NCBI GenBank assembly: GCA_017621655.1
Contig: JAGASS010000024.1
Span: 1 to 49,042 of the forward strand
DNA: 49,042 bases
Origin: Clostridia bacterium
GTDB lineage: Bacteria > Bacillota > Clostridia > Oscillospirales > CAG-272
Direction: 5' to 3'
The notes under the pieces are model-generated. The model saw only the letters and a list, made by a program, of their open reading frames with translations, did no database searches and had not been told where the DNA came from. Within the stretch, counting starts at the first letter, position 1. Each line of letters opens with the position of its first letter. Positions 48,753-49,042 of this stretch are shown here, piece by piece. A program made the translations under genes and the position numbers.

Positions 48753-48794
48753 CCGCAGACGCAGCGTCTGCGGTCCCCCTTCCCCAAGGGGAAG
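48753..48794. repeat. Two adjoining GC-rich hairpins
   Basis: CCGCAGACG-CAG-CGTCTGCGG (48753-48773) followed by CTTCCCC-AA-GGGGAAG (about 48779-48794). These form a conserved-looking module with the preceding CACCTCATC. Confidence 0.7.
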
Positions 48795-48828
48795 GCATAA
48801 CAACGCCCCGATGCTTCGATACGTTATT

Positions 48829-48913
48829 TGTAGGGACGGGCGTCCTCGACGCACCGCATAAAAACGATGTTACTTTACTTTTATGCGGTGCGTCGGGGAC
48901 GTCGCACCCTACA
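48829..48913. repeat. Large imperfect palindrome built from two inverted dispersed units
   Basis: TGTAGGG...GCGTCCTCGACGCACCGCATAAAA-like left arm (stem about 30 bases) pairs with TTTTATGCGGTGCGTCG...CCCTACA. The left unit carries the AAAAACGATGTTAC tail at the apex. Two family members seem to have inserted head to head. Confidence 0.75.
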
Positions 48914-48995
48914 ACGGCGGCGTTGCCGCCTACACCTCATCCGCTCGAGGTTTACCTCTTAGGCACTCTTCTCCCACTGGAGAAGGCAAAACAAC

Positions 48996-49042
48996 GTGGC
49001 GATGCGTTCGCCACATTATTCATTATTCATTATTCATTATTC
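48996..49042. repeat. Hairpin followed by ATTCATT microsatellite at the window end
   Basis: GTGGCG...CGCCAC (48996-49014), then about four copies of the 7-mer ATTCATT running to the window edge; the true extent is unknown. Confidence 0.7.

Noticed and set aside
48660..49042. CRISPR array
   Set aside because: Repeats are palindromic units of different lengths with no regular spacer size and no cas genes.

Overview
The window reads as a chromosomal segment of a spore-forming, low-to-mid GC member of the Clostridia (Oscillospirales or Eubacteriales type, probably from a gut). The evidence is the sporulation block spoIIGA-sigE-dpaA-dpaB, Gram-positive surface proteins with C-terminal membrane anchors, cohesin and dockerin-like modules, very regular AGGAGG-type ribosome binding sites, and TTGACA-N17-TATAAT promoters.

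Layout. 1-1475: the 3' part of a large serine recombinase (element otherwise left of the window), ending in a perfect inverted repeat. 1499-2200: a membrane-anchored leucine-rich-repeat protein. 2591-5634 (+): pro-sigma-E protease SpoIIGA, sigma-E, and both dipicolinate synthase subunits. 5700-5898: an array of small hairpins that also folds on itself. 5918-9070 (-): a two-gene operon with a cohesin-like/FN3 membrane-anchored protein and a cohesin-like protein carrying a C-terminal dockerin. 9217-19683 (-): a ten-gene polysaccharide operon (six glycosyltransferases, Wzm/Wzt ABC exporter, pyruvyl transferase, and an unusual PP-loop ATPase-like protein) behind a consensus sigma-A promoter.

19790-21602: a small AT-rich island with a terminator-tailed structured RNA candidate and a compact operon of very small membrane or lipoprotein genes plus a GRAM-domain protein, divergent from an XRE regulator, with inverted repeats between the promoters. 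21742-23640 (+): an M13 metallopeptidase. 23972-28441 (-): a five-gene sugar catabolism operon (Gfo/Idh oxidoreductase, PIG-L deacetylase, PfkB kinase, class II aldolase, NagB-like protein) with a divergent AraC regulator. 29459-30924 (+): promoter, long structured leader with intrinsic terminator, then a repeat-rich lipoprotein. 30968-36760 (-): a 1930-residue vWA adhesin with pilin-like repeats, preceded by a TetR gene whose promoter contains a perfect palindrome.

37735-46511 (-): an oligopeptide ABC transporter operon, oppABCDF order plus a DUF3899 membrane protein, in which four of the five Opp proteins are enlarged by insertions or extra length; the helical insert of about 375 residues inside the OppD ATPase is the most striking. 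47003-48580 (-): a DUF4091 glycosidase-like protein. Intergenic spaces at 2400, 23665-23920, 46740-46870 and 48680-48915 hold members of one dispersed repeat family.

Most promising for a new system: the insertion-bearing Opp transporter; the XRE/lipoprotein/GRAM/micro-membrane-protein island; the sugar operon with a NagB-like protein that has lost a catalytic aspartate; and the attenuator-like leader at 29494-29719.
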